Below are positions 5,126-5,264 of a stretch of 5,264 nucleotides of DNA, piece by piece. Position numbers and translations under genes: made by a program. Below the pieces are notes generated by a model, which searched no databases, was not told where the DNA came from, and saw nothing but the letters and a program-made list of their open reading frames with translations. Source of the stretch: Cyanobacteriota bacterium (GTDB lineage Bacteria; Cyanobacteriota; Cyanobacteriia; Phormidesmidales; Phormidesmidaceae); the NCBI GenBank assembly GCA_027619675.1, contig JAQCHG010000176.1, positions 1 through 5,264 of the forward strand. Reading direction: 5' to 3'. Within the stretch, counting starts at the first letter, position 1. Each line of letters starts with the position of its first letter.

Positions 5126-5264
5126 ATGACGCCTGAAGCGCATCCAGCCCCCAACCCCTCAGAGCTTGCCCCCGAAGAGCCGGGGGCAAGGTACTGGTAT
5201 GAGCGCTACTGCGAGCAACGAGGGGAGGCCGAGCGGCTGAAGCAGTGCGTGATAGAGCTGGAAG
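5126..5264 (+). CDS. N-terminus of a charged, helical protein, possibly an IS66-like transposase; runs off the window
   Basis: The frame opens after a stop at 5066-5068; ATG 5126 is its first start codon and 46 codons are visible to the window end. It begins with a proline-rich stretch (about residues 5-20), then ARYWYERYCEQRGEAERLKQ followed by CVIELE, which looks like the start of a coiled coil. Several transposases, notably IS66-type ones in cyanobacteria, begin with a comparable helical segment before the catalytic domain, and the GC step just upstream would suit a mobile element edge, but no catalytic motif is in view and I did not identify a terminal inverted repeat. A phage or other helical protein is equally possible. 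AAGGG at 5119-5123 is only two bases from the ATG, closer than a normal ribosome binding site. A perfect 10-bp inverted repeat lies at codons 14-22. Confidence 0.45.
   Translation, partial: MTPEAHPAPNPSELAPEEPGARYWYERYCEQRGEAERLKQCVIELE
5165..5190 (+). repeat. Perfect 10-bp inverted repeat (hairpin) near the start of the last reading frame
   Basis: CTTGCCCCCG (5165-5174) and CGGGGGCAAG (5181-5190) are exact reverse complements separated by AAGAGC. Seven of the ten pairs are G-C, so the RNA stem-loop would be very stable. It starts 40 bases after the ATG. No U-run follows on either strand, so it is not a classical terminator. Confidence 0.8.

Overview
The window looks like a cyanobacterial chromosome segment. 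The octamer GCGATCGC (HIP1, a known cyanobacterial marker) occurs 12 times in about 5.3 kb, and several of the proteins are of types I associate with cyanobacteria. The backbone genes are GC-rich (about 60% or more by hand counts), which fits a high-GC filamentous lineage such as the Leptolyngbya/Nodosilinea group. That placement is a guess. All convincing genes are on the plus strand; I found no tRNA, rRNA or CRISPR array.

Layout from left to right: the 3' part of a polyphosphate:AMP phosphotransferase (PPK2 family), cut by the window edge; a 125-nt spacer with a possible extended -10 promoter; an intact DUF433 antitoxin followed by a start-less, truncated remnant of its DUF5615 PIN-like toxin partner; a small three-helix membrane protein of unknown function; a full-length NCS2/AzgA-type purine permease; a strong hairpin that may end its transcript; an unrecognised membrane protein with a helical, possibly armadillo/HEAT-like tail; a complete FAD-dependent thymidylate synthase ThyX; and, after an abrupt drop in GC, the first 46 codons of an alpha-helical protein that may be a transposase N-terminus.

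Three genes touch nucleotide metabolism: polyP:AMP phosphotransferase makes ADP, the NCS2 permease takes up nucleobases, and ThyX makes dTMP. They are separated by unrelated genes and I see no shared regulatory site, so this is probably housekeeping neighbourhood rather than a dedicated pathway. The two accessory zones are the decayed toxin-antitoxin locus (about 750-1228) and the right end (from about 5020), which may be a mobile element edge. I found no convincing new multi-gene system. The best leads are the orphaned antitoxin, the hairpin inside the last reading frame, the GC step before it, and the ThyX signature with one extra residue.

Spacers: 626-749 holds only the weak promoter candidate. 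1603-1750 contains nothing I can name. 4184-4226 holds an imperfect 15-bp tandem repeat. No gene-free stretch exceeds 300 bases.
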